64,000 nt of DNA from Aliiroseovarius marinus (GTDB lineage Bacteria; Pseudomonadota; Alphaproteobacteria; Rhodobacterales; Rhodobacteraceae). The stretch covers positions 126,069 to 190,068 of the forward strand of contig NZ_ML178715.1 in assembly GCF_004360145.1 (NCBI RefSeq), in the 5' to 3' direction. Position 1 is the stretch's first letter. Each line of letters begins with the position of its first letter. Positions 34,084 to 42,322 of the stretch are shown one piece after another. The position numbers were made by a program, and so were the translations under genes. Under the pieces are notes generated by a model, which was given only the letters and a program-made list of their open reading frames with translations, searched no databases and was not told the origin of the DNA.

Positions 34084-37000
34084 ATGGCCAAAATCTCAGT
34101 CGAACAGCTTATGTCCCAAATGGCGGATCCCAACGTCGCGGAAGAGGACCTGGCCAAGTATTTCATTTTGGACGAGGCGAACTCGGGCGCATTCAACCCG
34201 ATGTTCAAGCTGAACCCAGAGACGGTCGAGTTGCCGGAAGGGCCAGATGCGCGGGCGCGCACGGCGGCGGCAATGAATTTTTTCAACTGGATTTCACGTG
34301 CACGGCGGCAGGGCATGTTCCGCGACAAGCTGAAGGCGGGCTATACCGGCCCGATCATCGTGTCCGAGGGCGACAGCTGGTTCCAATACCCGGTGCGCCT
34401 GCACGACACGATCGATTACCTGATGAAGCCCTATGCGGTGTTTTCGCTGGGGGCGGCGGGTGACCTTCTGAAGAAGATGGCGGACAAGCAGGAATATCTG
34501 AACGCGCTTGATGACGAGAAGGGCGAGATCCTGTTGCTGTCCGGCGGCGGCAATGATCTGGTCGCGGGCGGGGCGCTTGCCTCGCATCTGGAAAAATACG
34601 ACCCGGCGCTGAAGCCGGCAGATTATCTGCTGCCCTCGTTCCACACGCTTCTGGACGATGCGATCCATAATTACGGGCGCATGTTTAGGGACGTCCAACA
34701 ACATTTCCCGCATGTCAGCGTGCTGTGCCACGGCTATGACTATCCGATTCCAGATGGGGGCCGCTGGCTGGGCGCCCCGATGGAAGAGCAAGAGATCGTC
34801 GACAAGAAACTGCAGCGCGACATCGCGGTCGAGATGATGGATGCTTTCAACCGGCGTCTACGGAGGCTGGCACAGTCCGTGCCGAACGCCACCTATATCG
34901 ACTGTCGCGGTCTGGTGAAGGACGAACACTGGCATGACGAACTGCATCCAGACAACACCGGCTATGCCGAGGTTGCACGCGCCTTCCAGAAAGAGATCAA
35001 GAAGATCGAGGCGGAACGTATCGAAACGCCCCCTGTCATCAGCGGCCCGTTTGGGTTGGCCAGCGATCTTGAGGCAGACATCCATCCCACCCCCGTCATC
35101 GCCGGCGGCGCGCCCAAGGGGATGTCTCTGCATGTGGGTCTAAACTTGGTGGATCCGACCCATTACGACGGTTGGGACGGCAAGTTGAACGCCTGCGAAG
35201 CCGACGCGCTGGACATGGAAGCCTTGGCCGAGGCCGAAGGCTTCACTCCCACCCGTCTTCTGACCACCGACGCCACGCGGCAAAACGTGGTCGCCGAGAT
35301 CGAACGCGCGGCAGAGGAACTGACCGCGGGAGATATGTTTCTGTTCACCGTCTCGGGCCATGGGGGGCGGGTGCCGGACTTCAATCAGGACGAAGACCAT
35401 GATGGCGACGAGAAGATGGACGAGACGTTGTGCCTGTATGATTTCCAGATCGCCGATGACGAGCTCTACATGCTTTGGACCAAGTTCCGCGCGGGCGTGC
35501 GGGTGCTGATGGTGCCGGACACGTGCCATTCAGGCTCGATGATCCGGTTTGGTCCCGGCGCGCCAACGACTTTGTTTGGGCGTCCCATGTCCCCAAATCC
35601 CAACGTGCGGGCGATGCCCTTGCATATCGAAGACCGCGTCTGGCGCGCCAATGAAGCGGCCTATCGCGAGGCGTCAAAGTCTTATAGCGCGCTGAAGGAA
35701 AGCGTGATGACCTCGCCGCTGTCCAGCCCCATCCAAGCCTCGGTCCTGAACCTTGGCGCCTGTAAGGACGAACAATTCGCCATGGACGGCCCGCAAAACG
35801 GAGCCTTCACCGGCGCGCTTTTGAAGGTCTGGTCGGATGGCGCGTTTGCCGGCGACTACCGCGCCTTCCGCATCGCCATCGACGCCGAGATCAACAGCGA
35901 CAGCCAAACCCCACAACTGTTTGAGGCGCTTTTGAAAGAACCGAACTTTGTCACGGACCGGCCCTTCACCCTGCTGCCCGCACAGGGCCATGCCGCTGTC
36001 AGTGACCCCATCGCGCGTCCCTCTCGCGCCAGTGCCGAGGACGAGGAAGGCGACGAACACGATCAGATCCCCGACAGCGAGGTCCGCGCGATCCTTGATG
36101 CCAAGGCACGCGGGGCGGGGTTCCGCAACGCAACGCCTGCGCTAAACTGGCCGGATTATGCCGAGTTCGACGCCTTCATCCGCGCGCTGGGACTGCGCAA
36201 TTTCTCGACAGACGAGTTCCTGGTTCTGGGCGGCGGACACAGCACCCCGGGCGGGGCGTGTCAGGGCAAAAACCTCTATCCACCGCGCAACCTGTGGGGG
36301 AACATCGCCAAGACCGCGCAGGCGCTCGATCATCTGCGGGATCGTCTGGGCAAGCCGATTGCGATCACCAACGCCTATCGCGGGCCTGCGTACAACAAGT
36401 GTATTGGCGGGGCGAAATCCAGCCAGCACATGGCGTTCCGCGCGTTGGATTTCAAAGTCTCGGGCATGGACGCGCCGCAGGTCGCCACCGCCCTACGTTG
36501 GCTGCGCGACAAGGAAGGATTCTTTACCGGCGGGATCGGGCGCTACAACAGCTTCACTCATATCGACACGCGGGGCACCAATGCCACGTGGCCGCCTGCC
36601 TTCCGGGACGCGGCACTGCCCAGCGCATCGCCGCTTCTGCCGCATGATCCGGGCGCGGCCCCCGCACCGGGGCAGCCGCCTGTGGTGCATAGCCCGCCCG
36701 AAAAAATGGATCTGGCAGATCGGATTGCGACGCTGTTCTCGACCATTCTGGCCAAGCCCCGCTCGGCACCGGATGGTGCCGTTCACTCGGCGTTTGCCGA
36801 ACCCACCTCGCGATCGGCCGAGGAGTTCGATCCAAGCACCACCAACGCCACCGCACAGCAGGCGCTGCAATCGGCAGTGAATGCCTCCAGCGTGATTTCC
36901 TTCGTCGATAACCTGACCCCGCTGCAGAAAGAGGACGTGCTTCTGTCGACCCTCTTCGCCCAGCGCGCCGCAGATGCGGCGTTCGACCCAGTAAAGGAAC

Positions 37001-37509
37001 GCGCCGCATGGTTCGTGAAATACATGGAGCTGATGAGCGTGATGGGCTGGAGCCGCGAGGCCGCCCCGTTCGAGGCCAGCCAGCGGATGAAAGGCAATGG
37101 CAGCTTCGATCAGGTCATTTTGGCCACGCTGGCGCAGGTGGCGACGGGCAACCAGTTCCGCATCGTCGAAAGTGCCATCGAAGCGCTGCGCGGGCTGACG
37201 CAGGATGATGGCAAGATCAAGCTGTTTGACTTCGAGACTTCGTCGTCCACAGGTGGCAACTTCCAGATCGGCAGCGCCGAGGCCTCGGGCGATGTGATCA
37301 GCATGGCCTTGGGCGCGTTCAACTTCACCTTCAAGGATCGCAAGCAGAACCTGTTGTTCGTGACTTGGGGCAAGAACGAGCTGCAATATTGGCTGTCTGC
37401 CCAGAAACTTGCGCTCAGCCCGGTGATCTACGCCGATGTGCGCGAGATCATTCGCGACAAGCTGGCGGACACGCGTAAAACGCTGATCGCCGACATTGAT
37501 CTGGGCTGA
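34084..37509 (+). CDS. Multidomain SGNH hydrolase - caspase-like - M15 peptidase protein
   Basis: A 1141-residue protein with four parts and no signal peptide. Residues 88-305 are an SGNH/GDSL hydrolase: block I IIVSEGDSWFQYP (S98), SGGGNDLV (N157), block V WHDELHPDNTGY (D285, H288). Residues 345-630 are a caspase/metacaspase (C14) domain: LNACEADALDMEALAEAEGF, the His motif FTVSGHGGRV (H426), an acidic insert NQDEDHDGDEKMDE, and the Cys motif MVPDTCHSGSMI (C481). Residues 690-840 are an M15-type zinc peptidase: ITNAYRGPAYNKCIGG, SSQHMAFRALDF (H782, D789), FTHIDTRG (H826). A Pro-rich linker leads to an unrecognised C-terminal region (930-1141). The ribosome site AAAGGAGAAG is strong. No close described relative is known to me. 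Confidence 0.8.
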   Translation: MAKISVEQLMSQMADPNVAEEDLAKYFILDEANSGAFNPMFKLNPETVELPEGPDARARTAAAMNFFNWISRARRQGMFRDKLKAGYTGPIIVSEGDSWFQYPVRLHDTIDYLMKPYAVFSLGAAGDLLKKMADKQEYLNALDDEKGEILLLSGGGNDLVAGGALASHLEKYDPALKPADYLLPSFHTLLDDAIHNYGRMFRDVQQHFPHVSVLCHGYDYPIPDGGRWLGAPMEEQEIVDKKLQRDIAVEMMDAFNRRLRRLAQSVPNATYIDCRGLVKDEHWHDELHPDNTGYAEVARAFQKEIKKIEAERIETPPVISGPFGLASDLEADIHPTPVIAGGAPKGMSLHVGLNLVDPTHYDGWDGKLNACEADALDMEALAEAEGFTPTRLLTTDATRQNVVAEIERAAEELTAGDMFLFTVSGHGGRVPDFNQDEDHDGDEKMDETLCLYDFQIADDELYMLWTKFRAGVRVLMVPDTCHSGSMIRFGPGAPTTLFGRPMSPNPNVRAMPLHIEDRVWRANEAAYREASKSYSALKESVMTSPLSSPIQASVLNLGACKDEQFAMDGPQNGAFTGALLKVWSDGAFAGDYRAFRIAIDAEINSDSQTPQLFEALLKEPNFVTDRPFTLLPAQGHAAVSDPIARPSRASAEDEEGDEHDQIPDSEVRAILDAKARGAGFRNATPALNWPDYAEFDAFIRALGLRNFSTDEFLVLGGGHSTPGGACQGKNLYPPRNLWGNIAKTAQALDHLRDRLGKPIAITNAYRGPAYNKCIGGAKSSQHMAFRALDFKVSGMDAPQVATALRWLRDKEGFFTGGIGRYNSFTHIDTRGTNATWPPAFRDAALPSASPLLPHDPGAAPAPGQPPVVHSPPEKMDLADRIATLFSTILAKPRSAPDGAVHSAFAEPTSRSAEEFDPSTTNATAQQALQSAVNASSVISFVDNLTPLQKEDVLLSTLFAQRAADAAFDPVKERAAWFVKYMELMSVMGWSREAAPFEASQRMKGNGSFDQVILATLAQVATGNQFRIVESAIEALRGLTQDDGKIKLFDFETSSSTGGNFQIGSAEASGDVISMALGAFNFTFKDRKQNLLFVTWGKNELQYWLSAQKLALSPVIYADVREIIRDKLADTRKTLIADIDLG

Positions 37510-37521
37510 TCGGGGGCGGTG

Positions 37522-38577
37522 ATGGTGCGTGCGACGGACAAAACTCGGCTGCAGATCGACCCGCGATATCTGTTGATCATGCTGATGCCCGTGGGGGTTC
37601 TGATTGTGGCCGAGTATCTGCTGGGCACGTTCGGCGACACCTCGGTTCATCTTGAGGGGCTGGAGCTGAAAGACCAGTCCCAGCTGATCGAGCTAAGCGC
37701 GCGCTATCGTTTTCTAGCCGCGGTGTTTTTCTTTGGCGGGGCGACGGTCTCGGTCACGGCGATCTTCGTATTCGAGCTCTATTCCCGCCACACGCGGCGG
37801 TCGATCCTGACCACGCTGGTGGGCATCTTGGGGATCATCGTGGTCTCGCTTAGCTTTTCGACCTTCGAACCCGAATGGATGCCCGCGAGTTTCGAAAGCC
37901 AAGCGCTTTTGGGGGACAACCTGTTCCACGCCTTGATGATCCCGGCCAGTCTGCCGGGCTGCGAGGCGGGGGGCAGCTTGCCAGACGGCTGCAAACAGCA
38001 GGGCGCCTATTTCGCGATGGAGTACCTGTTGGACCGCGTGAACATCCTGACCTCGTTGTCAGCAGGCGCAGTGATTGCCGGGATGGTTCTGGCCCTGTCC
38101 AGACCGGCAGGCGTTGGCCTGTCCGTCCACCCGGACTTGGAGACCGAAGCGCGCATCCTGAAATCCGCGCAAGAGGCCACGCAGCGCTACCTCTATTGCT
38201 CGGGCATTTTGCTGACGACCGGGATGGTCTTGATGCTGTCGTGGATGTCGTGGCCCGGTGACGCGATTCTGAATGACGATATGCGTAAGGCCCACGCCGA
38301 ACTGGTCAGCGCGTTGTCGATCTATCGGGGCGTCACTTACTCGATCCTGATTCTGTCCTACTATCTGCCGGTCAGCCTGATCCTGAAGGTCCGTATTGAC
38401 GCCTTCCATGACGCGGTTGCCACGGCCGGAAAACCCGAATTGGCAAAGGACGTCGCGGGCTTTGACATCCAACGCATCGCGACATTGGACGCGTTGAAGG
38501 CGATCATCGCCATCGTATCGCCCATCCTGACCGGCGCGATTGGGTCCTTCGGAGGCTTGGCCGGATTCGGAGGCTAG
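37522..38577 (+). CDS. Polytopic membrane protein of the multi-protease operon
   Basis: A 351-residue protein with about seven hydrophobic segments: near residues 13-33, 57-80, 92-111, 171-191, 214-234, 261-281 and 322-345 (SPILTGAIGSFGGLAGFGG). Between segments 3 and 4 is a roughly 50-residue non-hydrophobic stretch with two Cys residues (LPGCEAGG and LPDGCKQQG). I do not recognise the family. It starts 13 bases after the 1141-residue protein; a GTG one codon upstream is an alternative start. Position in the operon suggests a membrane partner: a target, pore, sensor or anchor for the soluble multi-hydrolase proteins. That role is inference. Confidence 0.7.
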   Translation: MVRATDKTRLQIDPRYLLIMLMPVGVLIVAEYLLGTFGDTSVHLEGLELKDQSQLIELSARYRFLAAVFFFGGATVSVTAIFVFELYSRHTRRSILTTLVGILGIIVVSLSFSTFEPEWMPASFESQALLGDNLFHALMIPASLPGCEAGGSLPDGCKQQGAYFAMEYLLDRVNILTSLSAGAVIAGMVLALSRPAGVGLSVHPDLETEARILKSAQEATQRYLYCSGILLTTGMVLMLSWMSWPGDAILNDDMRKAHAELVSALSIYRGVTYSILILSYYLPVSLILKVRIDAFHDAVATAGKPELAKDVAGFDIQRIATLDALKAIIAIVSPILTGAIGSFGGLAGFGG

Positions 38578-39072
38578 CCGCCAGACCCGCGCACCATACA
38601 ACCGCGACGTGCAATTGCAGGGCATCGCCACAATTTCGCTAGATTTTTGGATCCAAGATACATTAGGGTGAAATCACCACTTGCGGGCAACCGGCCTTCT
38701 ATCGAACAGTCGTCAATGAAACAGGACATTTCAATCAATAGAGCGCGCTCCCTTTTGGTCCGGCACCCAGTGGTGTCCCGAGGGGTTTTTGGCACTTCCG
38801 CCATCGCGCATATGAAATCGATCCATCAAAAAGAATGCGTCGTGCCACCCACCCCACGGACACGGCAAAACGGTTTCAAAGTCGACCTGCAAACGGAAGG
38901 CGCCAAGCGCAAAATTGATGCGCGTCTGCACGTTAAAGAAAGCTTTGACGCTTTTGGCCCAGATCCGGCCGTCGCCCCTGCGAAAATCGCACAAAACATG
39001 GGCGCGGCCGGGCTGGCGGATCATACCCCCATACGCCTGTGTATGCCCCCTGAAAACTCGGTCTGAACATCC
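38578..39072. other. 495-base region without a convincing gene
   Basis: Composition is less GC-rich than the flanks. An open frame at 38647-39066 (139 codons, plus strand, same frame as the epimerase gene but closed by TGA at 39064) has no recognisable domain, no ribosome site and unusual composition. It may be a decayed gene or non-coding. TTGGATCCAA (38647-38656) is a perfect palindrome followed by GATACATT. The region separates the multi-protease unit from the hydroxyproline genes and probably holds the promoter of the latter. Confidence 0.5.
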
Positions 39073-40005
39073 ATGGATATTGTCGATAGCCACACCGGTG
39101 GCGAACCCACGCGCGTCATCCTGAACGGAGGCCCCGATTTGGGCACCGGCCCCTTGGCCCATCGCGCCCGGACGTTGGCCGAGGAACACGAGGATTTCTA
39201 TCTGTCCGTCATGCTGGAACCACGCGGCCAGCCGGCCATGGTCGGTGCGCTGCTGGTCGAACCCGTGGACCCGAGCTGTGTGACCGGCGTGATCTATTTC
39301 GACGCAGGCGCGGTGATTGGCATGTGCGGGCATGGCACCATCGGGTTGGCCGTGACGCTGTATCACCTTGGGCGGATCGGGCTGGGCACGCACCGGATCG
39401 AGACCCCTGTCGGCGTGGTCGAAGTTCTGCTGTCCGACCCCAACACCGTCACCGTCACCAATATCGAAAGCCGCCGCGTGCACGCGGGCGTGTCTGTGGA
39501 TGTGCCCGGTCTTGGGCAATTGACCGGAGACGTCGCCTATGGAGGCAATTGGTTCTTCATCCTTGACCCGTCGCCCCTGCCGGTCGACCCCGGCAATATC
39601 CGCGCGCTGACAGATGCGGCCATCGCCATCCGCGACGCCGCCAACGCACAAGGCATCGGCGGCGAGAACGGCGAGCCGATTGACCATGTGATCTTCCAAG
39701 ACGCCTCGCCCAACGCAGACATGCACAGCCGCAACTTCGTGCTTTGCCCGGATGACGCCTATGACCGCTCGCCCTGCGGCACGGGAAGCTCGGCCCGGTT
39801 GGCCTGTCTAATCGCCGACGGACGGCTGCAGTTCGGGGAGGAGATTACGCAGGAAAGCGTCATCGGCAGCCCCTATCGCCTGTCCTGCACCCTTGGGCCG
39901 AACGGGGGCGTGATCCCGTCCATCACTGGCCAAGCTTTTATCATGGCCGAAGGTCGATTGATCTTTGACGCCGCCGATCCTTTCAGGAATGGTATCCGCA
40001 CCTGA
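39073..40005 (+). CDS. 4-hydroxyproline 2-epimerase / proline racemase family
   Basis: A 310-residue proline-racemase-family enzyme. It begins MDIVDSHTGGEPTRVI, the family N-terminus. Both catalytic cysteines are present: AVIGMCGHGTIGLAV (first) and DRSPCGTGSSARLACL (second). This indicates racemase/epimerase rather than the 3-hydroxyproline dehydratase type, which has Thr in place of one Cys. The likely reaction is trans-4-hydroxy-L-proline to cis-4-hydroxy-D-proline. The next gene, a D-amino-acid dehydrogenase 24 bases downstream, would oxidise that product. No downstream deaminase or transporter for the pathway is in the window. The ribosome site is poor. Confidence 0.88.
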   Translation: MDIVDSHTGGEPTRVILNGGPDLGTGPLAHRARTLAEEHEDFYLSVMLEPRGQPAMVGALLVEPVDPSCVTGVIYFDAGAVIGMCGHGTIGLAVTLYHLGRIGLGTHRIETPVGVVEVLLSDPNTVTVTNIESRRVHAGVSVDVPGLGQLTGDVAYGGNWFFILDPSPLPVDPGNIRALTDAAIAIRDAANAQGIGGENGEPIDHVIFQDASPNADMHSRNFVLCPDDAYDRSPCGTGSSARLACLIADGRLQFGEEITQESVIGSPYRLSCTLGPNGGVIPSITGQAFIMAEGRLIFDAADPFRNGIRT

Positions 40006-40029
40006 CCCACGTTTCCCACAAGGTCCAAG

Positions 40030-41268
40030 ATGTCACACGAAATCACAATCATCGGTGCCGGTATCATCGGCGTCAGCATCGGGCTGGAGCTGGCCCGCCG
40101 TGGCCAAAAGGTCCGCGTTCTGGACCGCAAAGGCGTCGCGGGCGAGACCTCGGCGGGGAATGCCGGGGCGTTTGCCTTTCAGGAGGTCGAGCCGCTGGCG
40201 AAACCCGGCATTATGAAGCAAGCGCCCAAATGGCTACTGGACCCACTCGGGCCACTGTCGGTTCCGCCCGCCTATGCGGTGCAGATCGCGCCTTGGATGC
40301 TCCGGCTATGGCGGGCCAGTTGGCGCGACCGGTACGAAGGGTCCATGAAGGCACAGTCCGAGTTAATGCATGTGGCAAAAGCCGCCTTTGAACGGCAGGT
40401 CGCGCATATCAACCGCGAAGATCTGATCCAGCGCAAAGGCCAGATGGCGCTCTACGAAGGCGAGAAAGCCTATCGCAGCACTCTGCCCGCGTGGGAGCTG
40501 AAGAAACAGCACGGCTTTGATGCCGTCCATCTGACCAGCCCCGAGGCGATTGCCGAATACCAGCCAGGCCTGCATCCGCGATTTACCCACGGGGCGTTCA
40601 CCCCCAACTGGTTCAACACCGTGGACCCGAAACTGTGGACCGAAACCGTGGCGCAGGCGCTGCGTGACGCGGGCGGCGAGATCCAGATCACCTCGGTCCG
40701 AAACATCCTACCCACCGAAACCGGGGTGCGGATCGACACGGATGAGGGCGTGATTGAGACCCAGAAGCTGATCATCGCGGCAGGGGCATGGTCCCACCAT
40801 CTGGCGCGCCATCTGGGCGACAAGATCCCGCTTGAAACCGAGCGCGGCTATAACACCACCCTGCCCCCCGGCGCGTTCGATCTACGCACCCATCTGACCT
40901 TCAGCCAGCATGGCTTCGTTGCCTCGGGGATCAATGGCGGCGTGCGCATCGGTGGCGCGGTGGAGCTTGGCGGGCTGAAGCTGCCGCCGAATTACAAGCG
41001 CGCGGACGCTCTGTTGAAGAAAGCAAAGGCGTTCATGCCGGGGCTGAATACAGAAGGCGGCACGCAGTGGATGGGATACCGCCCGTCGCTGCCCGACACC
41101 CTGCCCGTCATCGGCGCCTCGCCCAAGGATCCACGGGTGCTTTATGCCTTCGGGCACGGCCATCTGGGCCTGACCCAATCGGCAGGCACGGCGGAACTGG
41201 TTGCCGATTTGGCCCTCGGCGCAGAGCCGGGGCTGGACCTTGCCCCCTTCGCACCGACGCGGTTCTGA
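40030..41268 (+). CDS. FAD-dependent D-amino-acid (D-hydroxyproline) dehydrogenase
   Basis: A 412-residue DadA/DAO-type flavoprotein. The dinucleotide fold ITIIGAGIIGVSIGLELARRGQKVRVLDRK is at the N-terminus (shown to place residues 5-34), followed by GETSAGNAGAFAF. The C-terminal FAD contacts include WMGYRPSLPDTLPVIGAS and YAFGHGHLGLTQSAGTAELVADL. It should oxidise a D-amino acid to the imino acid with electrons going to the quinone pool. Pairing with hydroxyproline epimerase makes cis-4-hydroxy-D-proline the likely substrate. Length fits the single-subunit type. Confidence 0.88.
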   Translation: MSHEITIIGAGIIGVSIGLELARRGQKVRVLDRKGVAGETSAGNAGAFAFQEVEPLAKPGIMKQAPKWLLDPLGPLSVPPAYAVQIAPWMLRLWRASWRDRYEGSMKAQSELMHVAKAAFERQVAHINREDLIQRKGQMALYEGEKAYRSTLPAWELKKQHGFDAVHLTSPEAIAEYQPGLHPRFTHGAFTPNWFNTVDPKLWTETVAQALRDAGGEIQITSVRNILPTETGVRIDTDEGVIETQKLIIAAGAWSHHLARHLGDKIPLETERGYNTTLPPGAFDLRTHLTFSQHGFVASGINGGVRIGGAVELGGLKLPPNYKRADALLKKAKAFMPGLNTEGGTQWMGYRPSLPDTLPVIGASPKDPRVLYAFGHGHLGLTQSAGTAELVADLALGAEPGLDLAPFAPTRF

Positions 41269-41367
41269 GGCTTTCGTTACAAATCGCTCACGCCAACGTG
41301 CTTCACGGGACGCTTCCAATTTGGCCCCCGGACCCCATATCCTTGCCTTACCCATTAGGAGGACCGC

Positions 41368-41814
41368 ATGCGCTATCAAAAAACCCAAGACGCCATTGAA
41401 CGCCTGTCCCCGGAAGAATACCGGGTGACCCAACAAAACGGGACCGAGCGGGCGTTCACGGGCAAGTATGACAAGCATTATGAGCCGGGCATCTATGTGG
41501 ATGTTGTGTCCGGCGAGCCGCTATTCTCGTCATCCGCCAAGTTCAACTCGGGCTGTGGCTGGCCGGCGTTTTCGACGCCCATCGAGGCGACCCATGTGAC
41601 CGAGCACCGCGACAGCACGTTCGGGATGGAACGCGTTGAAGTGCGTTCGAAACACGGCGACAGCCATCTGGGGCATGTCTTCCCCGACGGCCCGCGCGAA
41701 ATGGGCGGGCTGCGCTATTGCATCAACTCGGCCTCGCTGCGCTTTGTGCCGAAAGACCAGATGGAAGCCGAAGGCTATGGCGACTATCTTGACCTTGTGG
41801 AGGCAAACCAATGA
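41368..41814 (+). CDS. msrB: Peptide-methionine (R)-S-oxide reductase
   Basis: A 148-residue MsrB. The catalytic Cys is C118 in [14 protein letters not shown], and a recycling Cys is probably C63 in [27 protein letters not shown] is the conserved substrate-pocket motif. The CxxC zinc pairs of many MsrBs are absent, so this is the zinc-free form. It reduces methionine-R-sulfoxide in proteins using thioredoxin. ATG follows AGGAGG. The msrA start overlaps its stop (ATGA). Together with selO it makes a redox-stress operon. Confidence 0.95.
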   Translation: MRYQKTQDAIERLSPEEYRVTQQNGTERAFTGKYDKHYEPGIYVDVVSGEPLFSSSAKFNSGCGWPAFSTPIEATHVTEHRDSTFGMERVEVRSKHGDSHLGHVFPDGPREMGGLRYCINSASLRFVPKDQMEAEGYGDYLDLVEANQ

Positions 41815-42314
41815 CTGAACGCGCAATTCTGGCCGGTGGCTGTTTCTGGGGCATGCAGGATTTGATCCGCAAGATGCCCGGCGTGACGAAAACCCGCGTG
41901 GGATACACGGGTGGGGACGTTCCCAACGCCACCTATCGCAACCACGGCACCCATGCCGAAGGGATCGAGATCTGGTTTGATCCGGCCAAGACCAGCTATC
42001 GCACGCTGTTGGAGTTCTTCTTCCAGATCCACGATCCGACCACGGTGAACCGTCAGGGCAACGACCTTGGCACCAGCTATCGCTCGGGCATCTACTATTT
42101 GTCCGACGAGCAGAAGGCGACCGCGCTGGACACCATCGCGGATGTGGACTCCAGTGGGCTGTGGCCGGGCAAGGTCGTGACCGAAGTGAAAGCCGCAGGT
42201 GATTTCTGGGAAGCAGAGCCAGAACATCAGGACTATCTGGAGCGCATCCCGAACGGATACACCTGCCACTTCGTCCGTCCCGATTGGGTTCTGCCCAAGC
42301 GCGCCGCGGAATAG
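41811..42314 (+). CDS. msrA: Peptide-methionine (S)-S-oxide reductase
   Basis: A 167-residue MsrA with the catalytic motif [12 protein letters not shown] (C11), [19 protein letters not shown], and [16 protein letters not shown]. The compact length and the lack of long extensions suggest a simple cytoplasmic enzyme with thioredoxin recycling. The ATG overlaps the msrB stop by four bases, and selO begins nine bases downstream. It complements MsrB, covering both sulfoxide diastereomers. Confidence 0.95.
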   Translation: MTERAILAGGCFWGMQDLIRKMPGVTKTRVGYTGGDVPNATYRNHGTHAEGIEIWFDPAKTSYRTLLEFFFQIHDPTTVNRQGNDLGTSYRSGIYYLSDEQKATALDTIADVDSSGLWPGKVVTEVKAAGDFWEAEPEHQDYLERIPNGYTCHFVRPDWVLPKRAAE

Positions 42315-42322
42315 GGTCCGGC

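Noticed and set aside
38647-39066. 139-codon frame before the hydroxyproline epimerase
   Set aside because: No ribosome site, no recognisable domain, and an in-frame stop just before the epimerase. It may be decayed DNA, but there is no evidence for a functional gene.
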